DNA of 64,000 nt from HXMU1420-2 sp017643305. Its GTDB lineage: Bacteria; Pseudomonadota; Alphaproteobacteria; Rhodobacterales; Rhodobacteraceae. The notes under the pieces were generated by a model. That model was not told the DNA's origin. It did not search any database and saw only the letters and a list, made by a program, of their open reading frames with translations. Made by a program: the position numbers and the translations under genes. The stretch covers positions 1,984,001-2,048,000 of the forward strand of contig OZ244249.1 of the NCBI GenBank assembly GCA_965217135.1, written 5' to 3'. This document shows positions 51,183 through 60,235 of this stretch, piece by piece (position 1 is the first letter of the stretch; the number at the start of each line of letters is the position of its first letter).

Positions 51183-51800
51183 TCAACCCATCGCGGACAG
51201 CAATACACCCAGTCGGTCAGCCGGGCTGTCGGCGGTCCAGATTTCATCACCGATGCCGAAGAAATCGGTGTACGGTCCAAGTTGACGGGCAAGGTCTTCG
51301 GTCAGACCGCCTTCGGCCACAACGGGCACTTCGATCATTTCAGACCACCACTGGAACAGCTCGGGCTCTGCAAAGCTGCCATCTCCCAGCGACCCGGCTT
51401 GCAAGGGGCCGAAACAGACGTAATCCGCACCCGCTTCGCCCGCGTTCATGCCATCATGGCGGGACGTGCCAGAGAAAGCGCCGACAATAGCGTCCGGGCC
51501 CAGTTCCTTGCGGGCGGCGCGGACATTGCGGGCATCGTTTAGATGCAAGCCGTCCAGCCCCAGCCGCTGGACCAGCATCAAATGTTCGGAAATCACCAGC
51601 GCGATATCGCGGGCATGGGTCACCTCGCGCAGCGTATCGGCGGTGCGCGCAACGGTGTCTTCGTCAGAGGAGGCCAATGCCAGCCGCACGCAGGCGACCT
51701 CATGCGCATCCAGCACATTGGCCAGTTGCGCGGCAAACGGTTCCAGCTCAAACGCCGGGGGTGTAATGAGGTAGATCTGCGGCTGGTCTTCGGTGGTCAT
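51183..51800 (-). CDS. thiE: Thiamine phosphate synthase
   Basis: This TIM-barrel protein of 205 residues begins MTTEDQPQIYLITPP and has ThiE-like blocks: ISEHLMLVQRLGLDGLHLND, IVGAFSGTSRHDGMNAGEAGADYVCFGP (read in parts) and VPVVAEGGL. It couples HMP-PP and thiazole phosphate. The sequence is a divergent Rhodobacterales ThiE, so TenI-like activity is an alternative. ATG 51800 is preferred over GTG 51806. No TPP riboswitch is evident upstream. Confidence 0.85.
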   Translation of the reverse strand: MTTEDQPQIYLITPPAFELEPFAAQLANVLDAHEVACVRLALASSDEDTVARTADTLREVTHARDIALVISEHLMLVQRLGLDGLHLNDARNVRAARKELGPDAIVGAFSGTSRHDGMNAGEAGADYVCFGPLQAGSLGDGSFAEPELFQWWSEMIEVPVVAEGGLTEDLARQLGPYTDFFGIGDEIWTADSPADRLGVLLSAMG

Positions 51801-51881
51801 GGTCACGCTCTGCGCTTGGGTGAGCGGGGTCTAGCGAAATCGCAGGGGCTTGGGAACCGTTTTCTTCGACTAGGCCGGGTG

Positions 51882-51948
51882 CAAGATTTTTCAAAAAAAT
51901 CTTGTGCGAAAAAGCAATTTTTCGCGCCAACAGGCCACTGCGGTGGCC
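51882..51948. repeat. Three tandem hairpins in a divergent intergenic region
   Basis: Three back-to-back perfect stems: CAAGATTTTT/AAAAATCTTG (51882-51904, loop CAA), GCGAAAAA/TTTTTCGC (51906-51925, loop GCAA) and GGCCAC/GTGGCC (51933-51948, loop TGCG). They lie between the divergent thiE and trmJ-like genes, so a simple gene-end terminator role does not explain them. On the plus strand they would fall in the trmJ leader. Confidence 0.65.
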
Positions 51949-52001
51949 CTTGCCCAGCCAGTCTGCTTGCGCCATAGACGCCGCACAGATCCGGAGACCG
52001 C

Positions 52002-52745
52002 ATGCCAACCGATACGCCTCAACCCGCCTTTGTCCTGGTTCGCCCGCAGATGGGTGAAAACATAGGGGCCGCCGCCCGTGCGATGTGGAATTTCGGGCTG
52101 GACCGGATGCGGCTTGTGGCCCCGCGTGATGGTTGGCCGAACCCGGCCTCGGTGGCGATGGCCAGCGGGGCAGGGCGGCTGCTGGACGAAGCGCAGCTGT
52201 GTGGGACAACGGCAGAGGCGGTCAGTGACTGCGCGTATGTATTTGCCACCACTGCGCGACAACGCGGGCTGACCAAGCCGGTGTTCAGCCCCGAGGCTGC
52301 GATGGCCAAGGCGGCGGAGATGATCGGGCAGGGTCGCAGAGTGGCGGTATTGTTCGGCCCCGAACGCGCCGGGCTGGAGAACGACGATATCGCGCGCGCC
52401 AACGCCATCATCACCGTGCCGGTAAACCCGGAGTTCTTTTCCCTGAACCTGGCCCAATGCGTGTTGCTGACGGGGTATGAATGGCGCCGTGCCTCCAGCC
52501 AGATCACGGCGGAGACAGTGGAGATGGGCAAGGGCGACTGGGCCACCGGGATCGAGATGGAAAAACTGGCCGGGCATTACGAAGACCAGCTGGAGGAGGC
52601 GGGGTTTTTTTATCCGCCTGAAAAGGCCGAGGGCATGAAAACCAATCTGCGCAACCTTTGGAGCCGGATGAACCTGACCCGCGCCGATGTGCAGATGCTG
52701 CATGGTATCCTGCGGCAGATGGTCCGCTGGAAGGATCGTGGCTGA
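52002..52745 (+). CDS. trmJ: SpoU-class RNA 2'-O-methyltransferase, TrmJ-like
   Basis: This 247-residue SPOUT methyltransferase has the knotted-fold motifs FVLVRPQMGENIGAAARAMWNFG, VAVLFGPERAGLENDDI and VPVNPEFFSLNLAQCVLLTGYEW. The C-terminal extension is characteristic of TrmJ, which methylates the 2'-OH of position 32 in tRNA. The ctaA gene follows 58 bp downstream. The start at 52002 has a modest upstream purine stretch (GGAGACCGC). Confidence 0.9.
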   Translation: MPTDTPQPAFVLVRPQMGENIGAAARAMWNFGLDRMRLVAPRDGWPNPASVAMASGAGRLLDEAQLCGTTAEAVSDCAYVFATTARQRGLTKPVFSPEAAMAKAAEMIGQGRRVAVLFGPERAGLENDDIARANAIITVPVNPEFFSLNLAQCVLLTGYEWRRASSQITAETVEMGKGDWATGIEMEKLAGHYEDQLEEAGFFYPPEKAEGMKTNLRNLWSRMNLTRADVQMLHGILRQMVRWKDRG

Positions 52746-52803
52746 GCCGGGTGGACGTGCCCAGTTCGCGCACCTACCTTCCCAACGAAAACAAGAGGAA
52801 GAC

Positions 52804-53949
52804 ATGAGCGAGAAACGCAGCATCTTCGAAGAAGTGTCAGATGCGGATGCCCCGCGCCCCGCAGCACAACCCGGCATGATCGACAAAGACCGGGGCGGCG
52901 CGCGGCGTGCTGTGCGCGCCTGGCAGATTTTGTTGTTCATACTGGTTGTGACGATGATCCTTGTGGGCGGGCTAACCCGACTGACGGATAGTGGCCTGTC
53001 GATCACCGAATGGCGCCCCATTACTGGGGCCATGCCACCGACCACCGAAGAGGCATGGCAGTCGGAGTTCGAGAAATACAAGGCAATCGACGAATTCCAG
53101 TTGCAGAACCAGTGGATGCAAATGGAGGATTTCAAGGTCATCTATTGGTGGGAATGGGGCCACCGACAGCTGGGCCGGGTGATCGGGCTGGTATGGGCAA
53201 TTGGGTTCTTTGGTTTTCTTGCCTTGCGCAAGATCCCCACGGGCTGGACCGGACGCTTGGCGCTGCCGGGCGTTCTGGGCGGCGTACAGGGGGCCGTGGG
53301 CTGGTGGATGGTGTCATCCGGCGTGACCCAGGGGGAAGGCATGGTCGATGTGGCCAGCTACCGGCTGGCGATGCATCTCGGGCTGGCTTTTGCCATCCTG
53401 GCTTTGCTGGCGTGGAACGTTTTTGGCCTTGGACGCACCGAACGGGACTTGATGCAGGCACGCCGCGCCCGGGAAGACAAGCTGTTCAGCCTGTCTACGG
53501 GGCTGTTGCATTTTGCGTTCCTGCAAATCCTGATCGGCGCCCTCGTGGCTGGGATCGACGCGGGCCGCAGTTATACCGACTGGCCGTTGATCGGTGGGCA
53601 GGTGTTTCCGCCCGATGCGAGTGTGCTGGAACCGTGGTGGCGTAACCTGTTTGAAAGCCCGGGTCTGGTGCAGTGGATACATCGGATGGCGGGCTATCTG
53701 TTGCTGATCTTTGCCGTGATTGTCTGGACGCGTGGACGTCGCAGCCCGAACCCACGCACGCGATTTGCCTTCAACCTGGCCTTTGTTGCGCTGCTGTTGC
53801 AGGTGGTGCTGGGGATCGTAACGGTGGTCTATGCTGCGCCACTGCATATTGCCATCGTGCATCAGTTGCTGGCCATCGGTGTGTGGACCGCGATTTTGAA
53901 CGCGCGGTTCCAGGCCGCGTACCCACGGGCAACATCTGTCAGAGGATGA
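52804..53949 (+). CDS. ctaA: Heme A synthase
   Basis: The start at 52804 (AGGAAGAC upstream) gives 381 residues, with eight transmembrane helices in two four-helix halves. The heme-ligand histidines expected of CtaA are visible: His120 (EWGHRQLGR), His191 (LAMHLGLAF), His293 (QWIHRMAGY) and His353 (IVHQLLAIG). It oxidises the C8 methyl of heme O to make heme A for cytochrome aa3 oxidase. The alphaproteobacterial type lacks the Gram-positive cysteine pair. Confidence 0.94.
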   Translation: MSEKRSIFEEVSDADAPRPAAQPGMIDKDRGGARRAVRAWQILLFILVVTMILVGGLTRLTDSGLSITEWRPITGAMPPTTEEAWQSEFEKYKAIDEFQLQNQWMQMEDFKVIYWWEWGHRQLGRVIGLVWAIGFFGFLALRKIPTGWTGRLALPGVLGGVQGAVGWWMVSSGVTQGEGMVDVASYRLAMHLGLAFAILALLAWNVFGLGRTERDLMQARRAREDKLFSLSTGLLHFAFLQILIGALVAGIDAGRSYTDWPLIGGQVFPPDASVLEPWWRNLFESPGLVQWIHRMAGYLLLIFAVIVWTRGRRSPNPRTRFAFNLAFVALLLQVVLGIVTVVYAAPLHIAIVHQLLAIGVWTAILNARFQAAYPRATSVRG

Positions 53950-53955
53950 TGAGCT

Positions 53956-55425
53956 ATGAGTGCATTAGAAGAGCTGATGACCTTTCAGGGCGAGACCGAG
54001 GCGCTGGCGCAGATTGCCGGGCGGCTGGGCTGGGATCAAGAAACCATGATGCCGCGCGGATCGGCGCGGCAGCGCGGCGCGGAAATGGCGGCGATGGAGG
54101 CAGTGCTGCATGCCCGCCGATCCGACCCTCGCGTGGCCGAATGGCTTGAAGCCGCCGAACCGGGGGATGAAGCCGGGGCAGCGCAACTGCGTGAGATCCG
54201 CCGCAGCTATGACCGGGCCACCAAGGTGCCTGCCGATCTGGCCAAAACGCTGGCACAGCTGACGTCGGAATCGCAGGGTATCTGGGCGCAGGCGCGAGCG
54301 GATGAAGACGTTGCCGCCTTCTTACCGACGCTGAAGGAAGTGGTGCGCCTGAAGCGTGAAGAAGGCGCGGCGCTGGCCGATGGCGGAGACGTCTACGATG
54401 CCATGCTGCAGGATTACGAACCCGGCACCACTGCATCAAACATGACGAAAATCTTTGATGCCATGCGCGTACGGCTCGTGGCATTGCGGTCGGCGATCCT
54501 GGAAAAACCAATGCCTGCGGGCCTGACCGGCGATTTTGACGAACGCTTGCAGATGAAGCTGGCGCGCAACCTGGCGCGGGACTTTGGCTATGACATGAAC
54601 CGAGGGCGGCTGGACAAGGCGGTGCACCCGTTTTCGTCCGGCAGCGGCTCCGATGTGCGCATAACCACGCGCACCGATCCGACTGATCCGTTCAACTGCA
54701 TATATTCCACAATCCACGAAACCGGGCATGCCTGCTATGAACTGAACATTGACCCGGCCTATAACCTGACACCGCTGGGGCGTGGCGTATCGATGGGCGT
54801 GCACGAAAGCCAGAGTCGGATCTACGAAAATCAGCTTGGCCGGTCGCAGGCCTTTACCGGTTGGCTGTTCGGGCGGATTATCCGGACGTTTGGTGACATC
54901 GGCGTGGCGGATGCGGATGGGTTCTATGCCGCCGTGAACCGGGTGAGGAACGGCTATATCCGGACCGAGGCGGACGAGGTTCAGTACAACCTGCACATCA
55001 TGCTGCGCTACGATCTGGAACGCGCGCTGATGGCAGGTGATCTGGAGGTTGATGACTTGGAGGCCGCCTGGAATGACAGGTTCGCCGCTGATTTCGGATA
55101 TGCGGTCGACAAGCCTTCGAACGGCGTGCTGCAGGATGTGCATTGGTCGGTTGGGCTGTTTGGGTATTTTCCGACATACAGCCTGGGCAATGTTTACGCC
55201 GGGTGCCTGTATCGGGCGCTGCGCACGGCCGTGCCGACGCTGGACAGCCAATTGGCCTTGGGGGAACTGGCGCCAGCCACAGATTGGCTGCGTGCCAATC
55301 TGCAAACCCATGGCGGGCTTTACGCCCCGCGCGATGTGATTGCACGCGCCAGCGGCGCGGAGCCGTCGGAGGGGCCGTTGCTGGACTACCTGGAAGCCAA
55401 GTTTACCGCGCTATATGGTCTTTGA
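53956..55425 (+). CDS. M32 family carboxypeptidase
   Basis: This 489-residue thermostable-carboxypeptidase-1-like metalloprotease is nearly all helical, with the zinc motif HETGH at residues 254-258 and the downstream block MGVHESQSRIYENQLGRS. The conserved HPFSSGSGSDVRITTR precedes the active site. It removes C-terminal residues from peptides in the cytoplasm. It starts 6 bp after ctaA, so it is co-transcribed, and is followed by a strong terminator. Confidence 0.94.
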   Translation: MSALEELMTFQGETEALAQIAGRLGWDQETMMPRGSARQRGAEMAAMEAVLHARRSDPRVAEWLEAAEPGDEAGAAQLREIRRSYDRATKVPADLAKTLAQLTSESQGIWAQARADEDVAAFLPTLKEVVRLKREEGAALADGGDVYDAMLQDYEPGTTASNMTKIFDAMRVRLVALRSAILEKPMPAGLTGDFDERLQMKLARNLARDFGYDMNRGRLDKAVHPFSSGSGSDVRITTRTDPTDPFNCIYSTIHETGHACYELNIDPAYNLTPLGRGVSMGVHESQSRIYENQLGRSQAFTGWLFGRIIRTFGDIGVADADGFYAAVNRVRNGYIRTEADEVQYNLHIMLRYDLERALMAGDLEVDDLEAAWNDRFAADFGYAVDKPSNGVLQDVHWSVGLFGYFPTYSLGNVYAGCLYRALRTAVPTLDSQLALGELAPATDWLRANLQTHGGLYAPRDVIARASGAEPSEGPLLDYLEAKFTALYGL

Positions 55426-55437
55426 TCTGCGCGGCAT

Positions 55438-55470
55438 CAGGGCCCGGATGCACCGGGCCCTGTTTTTTTT
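55438..55470 (+). terminator. Rho-independent terminator after M32 carboxypeptidase
   Basis: The stem CAGGGCCCGG / CCGGGCCCTG (10 perfect pairs) with loop ATGCA is followed by eight T. It starts 13 bp after the carboxypeptidase stop and ends 5 bp before the doxX stop, on the convergent strand. It terminates the trmJ-ctaA-M32 transcript. Confidence 0.92.
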
Positions 55471-55474
55471 CGGC

Positions 55475-55858
55475 TTATCCGCGCCGGGCATCTACTGAAA
55501 GGGCCCCAGCACCGACGACTGCGAGGGCCAGATAACCCCCTGCCAGCGCAAGGTTTTTCAGCAGATTGGTCATCTGCGCCTGATCTGCCGGGTCAAAGTG
55601 GTACATCAGCCCGGTCGCCACGCAGAATGCTCCCAGCAAGACGCTGACAATCCGGGTCTGAAACCCCGCGACCAAGACAAGACCGCCCAGAATTTCAAAC
55701 AGGATCACGGGCCAGGCAAGAAAGGCGGGCATGCCGCCAGACGCCATGTAACCGGCGAAGCCTTCGACGTTGCCCAGCTTGCCCAGCCCGGCCATTATAA
55801 AAAGCAGCCCCAGCAGCACGCGCGCCAGGAGAAGGATGAAAGAATTTGCGTTCGACAT
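55475..55858 (-). CDS. DoxX family membrane protein
   Basis: This 127-residue protein has four hydrophobic helices. The N-terminal LLARVLLGLLFIMAGLGKL and central PVILFEILGGLVLVAGFQTR segments are typical of DoxX/SURF4-type proteins. Members act in quinone-linked or thiol redox membrane complexes in some bacteria, but no partner gene is adjacent. A 17-bp imperfect palindrome lies 70 bp upstream. Confidence 0.87.
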   Translation of the reverse strand: MSNANSFILLLARVLLGLLFIMAGLGKLGNVEGFAGYMASGGMPAFLAWPVILFEILGGLVLVAGFQTRIVSVLLGAFCVATGLMYHFDPADQAQMTNLLKNLALAGGYLALAVVGAGALSVDARRG

Positions 55859-56187
55859 GTGTATGCCCCTTGTTGAGTTCCTGCGCCCTTACATGGTTTA
55901 TGTGCGTATTCGATCATATAACTAAGTAAGCGCATATTATGTGCTAAAACGCACAATAAGAAAAATAAGCGCGGAGGTTTTAAGACTTGGGCAACCAGCG
56001 TCATCGGGTGACCAGATTGGATCTGAATTCGGTTGGAACTTGGGGGAACTACTGGAAGTCTGCCATGCAAACTGTCTGAATATCACTGCTTTTTCGGGGT
56101 TATCGTCGGACCCTTGTGCGTCTGACCCGCAGGTCGGGCTCCCGCGCAGTGGAGGCCCGATAATACCATGAAAAGAAGGGGAGGCCG
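55859..56187. other. Intergenic region between doxX and gyrA
   Basis: These 329 bp separate two minus-strand genes. The left part is AT-rich (55910-55970) and contains the palindrome AGCGCATATTATGTGCT at 55929-55945, likely part of the doxX promoter. The right part has an imperfect GC-rich hairpin near 56132-56157 (CGGGC...GCCCG), a possible gyrA terminator without a clear T-run. No ORF here is supported. Confidence 0.45.
55929..55945. promoter_or_regulatory. Imperfect 17-bp palindrome upstream of doxX
   Basis: AGCGCATATTATGTGCT has 8-bp arms with one mismatch around a central T. Its position about 70 bp upstream of the doxX start suggests a regulator-binding site. No regulator gene lies nearby. 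Confidence 0.35.
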
Positions 56188-58923
56188 TTATTCCTCTTCG
56201 GCCTCGTCCTCATCGCCCTGATCGGCAATCCATGCCACGCTGACGACAAATTCGCCTTTGGCTGTGTCAAATACCTTGACCCCGCCTGCGCTGCGCGAGC
56301 GGAAGGAAATACCATCAACCGGGACCCGGATGGATTGCCCGCCAGAGGTGGCCAGCATGATCTGATCGTCGATTTCCACTGGGAAGGACGCTACCAGAGG
56401 TCCGCCTCTCTGGCCCTTGTCCATTGCAGCGACGCCCATGCCACCGCGCCCGCGCACAGGATAGTCGTGCGAGGAAGACAGTTTGCCAGTTCCATTGGCT
56501 GTAATGGTTAGGATCAGGTTTTCCGCCGCCGACATTTCGGCGTAGCGTTCCTGGCTGATCGTGGCGAGCGCGTTGACCTCTTCTTCATCCGATACCTCTC
56601 CATCGTCCACCAGCCCGGCCACGGCCCGGCGGCGTTTAAGGTAGGCAATCCGTTCGTCCGACGAGGCATTGAAATGCCGGATCACCGACATGGAGACAAC
56701 ATGATCCCCGCTGGTCAGCTTGATGCCCCGTACGCCAGTGGAATCACGGCCCTTGAAGACACGCACCTCGGTCGTCGGAAAGCGGATCGCACGGCCTGAG
56801 TCCGTCACCAGCATGATATCATCTGTTTCCGAACAAATCCGAGCGTTTACCAGCTCTACCTCATCCGGCAGCTTCATCGCAATCTTACCGTTTCGCTTAA
56901 CGTTGGTAAAATCGCTCAGCGCGTTGCGGCGCACATTGCCCGCTGAGGTGGCGAACATGATCTGCAAGCTTTCCCATTCGTCTTCTGGCACATCAACCGG
57001 CATGATCGCGGCAACAGACACACCGGTGGGAATGGGCAGAATATTTACAATTGCTTTGCCCTTGGCGGTCCGCCCGCCCAGCGGTAAGCGCCAGGTCTTG
57101 AGCTTGTAGACCATGCCATCGGTGGTGAAGAACAGAAGCTGCGTGTGCGTGTTAGCAACGAACAGCGTGGTGACCACGTCTTCTTCCTTGGTGGCCATGC
57201 CCGACAGCCCCTTGCCGCCGCGCTTTTGAGCGCGGAAATCGGCCAGCGGGGTGCGTTTGATGTAGCCTTCGGAGGTCACGGTCACAACCATGTCCTCGCG
57301 CTCGATCAGGTCTTCGTCCTCCATGTCGCCGGACCATTCCACGATCTCAGTACGACGCGGCACGGCGAATTGGTCTCTCACCTCGGTCAGTTCGTCGGTG
57401 ATAATTCCCATAATCCGGTCACGCGACGACAGGATTTCCAAGTATTCCCGGATATTTGCTGCGAGTTGTTCAAGTTCGTCTGTGACTTCCTTGACCCCAA
57501 TTTGGGTCAGCCGCTGAAGCCGCAGTTCCAGTATAGCGCGGGCCTGAACCTCGGTCAGGTTATATGTGCCGTCGTCGTTCATCTTGGACAGCGGATCGTC
57601 GATCAGGCGCAGGTAAGCGGCGATGTCGGCCGCAGGCCAGCGGCGTTCCATCAGGGCGCTGCGCGCGGCGGCGGCATCTGCGGAGGCGCGGATCGTGGCG
57701 ACCACTTCATCCACGTTTGATACGGCCACGGCCAGACCACACAGGATGTGGCTGCGGTCGCGCGCTTTACGAAGCTCATAGGCCGTACGGCGGATGACGA
57801 CCTCTTCCCGGAAATCCAGGAATGCGGTCAGGAATTTGCGCAGGGTCAGCTGCTCTGGCCGCCCGCCATTCAGGGCCAGCATGTTGCAGCCGAATGTGGT
57901 CTGCATGGGCGAAAACCGCCAAAGCTGGTTTAACACTACTTCGGGTGTGGCATCACGTTTCAGTTCGATAACCACGCGCACGCCGTTGCGATCGGATTCG
58001 TCCTGCACATGGCTGACGCCTTCGATACGCTTTTCGCGCACTGCTTCAGCGATCTTTTCAATCATCGAAGCCTTGTTCACCTGATAGGGGATCTCATCCA
58101 CGATCAGCGCGTAGCGGTCCTTGCGCAGCTCTTCCACATGGGTTTTTGCGCGGATCACAACGCTGCCGCGCCCTTCCAGATAGGCCTTGCGCGCGCCCGA
58201 CCTGCCCAGCATCTGACCGCCCGTCGGGAAATCGGGGCCTGGAATATATTCGATCAGTTGTTCGGACGTAAGGTCATGGTCCTGAATCAGAGCCAGACAG
58301 GCATCAACCACTTCGCCCAGGTTATGGGGCGGAATATTGGTGGCCATACCCACGGCAATGCCGCCCGCACCGTTAACCAGCATGTTCGGGAAGCGCGCGG
58401 GCAGGATGGAGGGTTCCTTGTCCTTGCCGTCGTAATTGTCCTGGAAATCGACCGTGTCTTTTTCAATATCAGCCAGCAGGGCAGAGGCGGGTTTGTCCAT
58501 CCGCACTTCGGTATAGCGCATGGCTGCCGGATCATCGCCATCCATGGAGCCAAAGTTGCCCTGACCATCGAGCAGCGGCAGAGACATGGAAAAATCCTGC
58601 GCCATCCGTACCAGCGCATCATAAATCGCGGAATCGCCATGCGGGTGGTATTTACCCATGACATCGCCCACCGGGCGGGCAGACTTGCGATAGGGCTTGT
58701 CATGCGTGTTGCCGGTTTCAAACATGGCGTACAAAATACGCCGATGCACAGGTTTTAGGCCGTCGCGCAGATCGGGGATCGCACGGCTGACAATGACAGA
58801 CATCGCATAGTCGAGATAGGAGGAGCGCATCTCCTCCTCAATCGAAATGACGGGGCCGTCATGAACCGGACGTTCCGGGAGGTTTTCTTCTTCGTTTTCA
58901 GGTGTTTCCGGCGTATCGCTCAC
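56188..58923 (-). CDS. gyrA: DNA gyrase subunit A
   Basis: The 911-residue protein (GTG start 58923, giving MSDTPETPENEEEN) has the winged-helix and tower domains with catalytic Tyr137 (AAMRYTEVRM), followed by a beta-pinwheel C-terminal domain carrying the GyrA box (KRGGKG near residue 565). The quinolone-resistance region reads HPHGDSAIYD with Ser98 and Asp102, equivalent to E. coli Ser83 and Asp87, thus the wild-type pattern. An ATG at 58953 would add ten residues. The tail is acidic. The GTG start is chosen by family resemblance. Confidence 0.95.
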   Translation of the reverse strand: MSDTPETPENEEENLPERPVHDGPVISIEEEMRSSYLDYAMSVIVSRAIPDLRDGLKPVHRRILYAMFETGNTHDKPYRKSARPVGDVMGKYHPHGDSAIYDALVRMAQDFSMSLPLLDGQGNFGSMDGDDPAAMRYTEVRMDKPASALLADIEKDTVDFQDNYDGKDKEPSILPARFPNMLVNGAGGIAVGMATNIPPHNLGEVVDACLALIQDHDLTSEQLIEYIPGPDFPTGGQMLGRSGARKAYLEGRGSVVIRAKTHVEELRKDRYALIVDEIPYQVNKASMIEKIAEAVREKRIEGVSHVQDESDRNGVRVVIELKRDATPEVVLNQLWRFSPMQTTFGCNMLALNGGRPEQLTLRKFLTAFLDFREEVVIRRTAYELRKARDRSHILCGLAVAVSNVDEVVATIRASADAAAARSALMERRWPAADIAAYLRLIDDPLSKMNDDGTYNLTEVQARAILELRLQRLTQIGVKEVTDELEQLAANIREYLEILSSRDRIMGIITDELTEVRDQFAVPRRTEIVEWSGDMEDEDLIEREDMVVTVTSEGYIKRTPLADFRAQKRGGKGLSGMATKEEDVVTTLFVANTHTQLLFFTTDGMVYKLKTWRLPLGGRTAKGKAIVNILPIPTGVSVAAIMPVDVPEDEWESLQIMFATSAGNVRRNALSDFTNVKRNGKIAMKLPDEVELVNARICSETDDIMLVTDSGRAIRFPTTEVRVFKGRDSTGVRGIKLTSGDHVVSMSVIRHFNASSDERIAYLKRRRAVAGLVDDGEVSDEEEVNALATISQERYAEMSAAENLILTITANGTGKLSSSHDYPVRGRGGMGVAAMDKGQRGGPLVASFPVEIDDQIMLATSGGQSIRVPVDGISFRSRSAGGVKVFDTAKGEFVVSVAWIADQGDEDEAEEE

Positions 58924-59113
58924 GTTTTCTGCCCGTTGTTTGTGCGCATACAATATTTGGTGTCATTACCCTACCAGACACAGCATATAAGGTGCAATGC
59001 CTGCTGAGGGTTGCAATTTGCAGCCGGTGATTGCCACTGCTAACATACTGTTTTTGTTGAAAAGTAAGGACAGCTCGGCATCATGGTCTCAGAATAACTG
59101 TAATGAGGGCACC

Positions 59114-59383
59114 ATGAGCATGACAGAAACCGAAATGTTGCTGCGTGGATACGCGCTGACAACGGCGGAACTATTCTATCGCATGCCGGACTTCCAGAAT
59201 GTGCTGAATAGCTTTGTCTGGCAAGAATATGACCTTGCGCCGGACCATCCACGCTTGTTCAAGTTCATAGATTTCTGGCAGCGAGAAATCGAAGGTCCGC
59301 TGCATTCTATGTGTTTTACACACCGGCGCATGCTGGCGTCAGGTGAATGGCAGAACCAGGTAGGTGAATTCACTCTGCACTGA
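59114..59383 (+). CDS. usg: Usg family protein
   Basis: This 89-residue protein begins MSMTETEMLLRGYALTTAEL and has the conserved Usg blocks YRMPDFQNVLNSFVWQEYDLA, LAPDHPRLFKFIDFWQREIEG (overlapping) and a C-terminal SGEWQNQVGEF. Usg is a small alphaproteobacterial protein of unknown function. TGAGGG precedes the ATG at 59114. It ends 3 bp from the interrupted sulfotransferase gene on the convergent strand. Confidence 0.88.
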   Translation: MSMTETEMLLRGYALTTAELFYRMPDFQNVLNSFVWQEYDLAPDHPRLFKFIDFWQREIEGPLHSMCFTHRRMLASGEWQNQVGEFTLH

Positions 59384-59386
59384 GAT

Positions 59387-60235
59387 TTACGCGCCGGGAC
59401 CCCAGATTTTCGAAATGAAGTCAGCACCATACCGGTCTCGGACAAAATCATACTGACGGGCGTAGGTCGGGCGGAATTCGGCCAGTTCATCCTTGGTCAG
59501 ATCGTTGGAAGATGGGCTTGCGTTGAACCGTTGGGCAAAATCCACTGGCTGGTAGTCAATCTGCAGGAATTCGCAGATTGATCGCAGCGAATCTTCGGAA
59601 AAAAGCGTTTCGTAAAACCCGATTTAGCAGTTGTCGCCAAAGATCGCGTCCATGTTGAGGATGGTTTGTTCAAAGTTGGCGCGGACCATGTCATATTCGC
59701 TGCCGCACATTTCGCGCATCGCTTTCAGCTCTTCTGCTTTTGACGGCGAGATTTCCTTCTTGCGGAACTTCATTTTCACCAGCGACCGCAACCGTTCCAC
59801 CGGTTCACGCATCAGGAACAGCGGACGGGTCACGATATCGCGTTTGGCAAATTCGGATTCCACATAGCGCAGCCGGTCCCGCGGCAGAGAACAGTAAGTC
59901 GGCGTAATGTCCCCCGTGAGCTTGACGCGCCGCCGAGTGAGAATATCGGCGAAATAGGCGAAATAGGTTTGGTCGTTAGCTATAAACGACATACGCGTGA
60001 CATCGTATTTCGACGACCCGGTCGAATAGGTGCCATACCCGTCTCGAATCGCTATGCGGGCGGGCTTTTCAAACCGGTTTCGGAACATTTCGCATTCCGG
60101 CACGTAGACCGCGTCCAGAACGTGGTACTCTTTGGTGAACCCAAAGTTCGCGTCTTGTCGGGCGGTGAGGATCCGATGCAGCCAGGTGGTGCCTGATTTC
60201 TGTGCGCCCATGCCCAACAGGAATGTCTTTTCCAT
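59387..60235 (-). pseudogene. Sulfotransferase family gene interrupted by an in-frame TAA
   Basis: From ATG 60235 the frame encodes MEKTFLLGMGAQKSGTTWLH, with the 5'-phosphosulfate-binding P-loop (KSGTTW) and, near residue 145, the 3'-phosphate block REPVERLRSLVKMK. At codon 204 a TAA (59624-59626) interrupts the frame. It then continues for 78 codons (IGFYETLFSEDSLRSICEFL and onward, ending SKIWGPGA) to a TAA at 59387-59389. The tail is typical sulfotransferase sequence, so the interruption is one substitution, not a shift. The product without readthrough lacks its C-terminal quarter. It could be a pseudogene or a sequencing error. Confidence 0.8.

Noticed and set aside
51801..52001. TPP riboswitch upstream of thiE
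   Set aside because: The conserved THI-box segments (CTGAGA and ACCTGA-type blocks) are not visible on the minus strand; the hairpins there do not resemble a TPP aptamer.
54637..54651. FSSGS sequence in the M32 carboxypeptidase as a link to the repeat protein
   Set aside because: HPFSSGSGSDVR is a normal conserved part of M32 enzymes; the match is coincidental.
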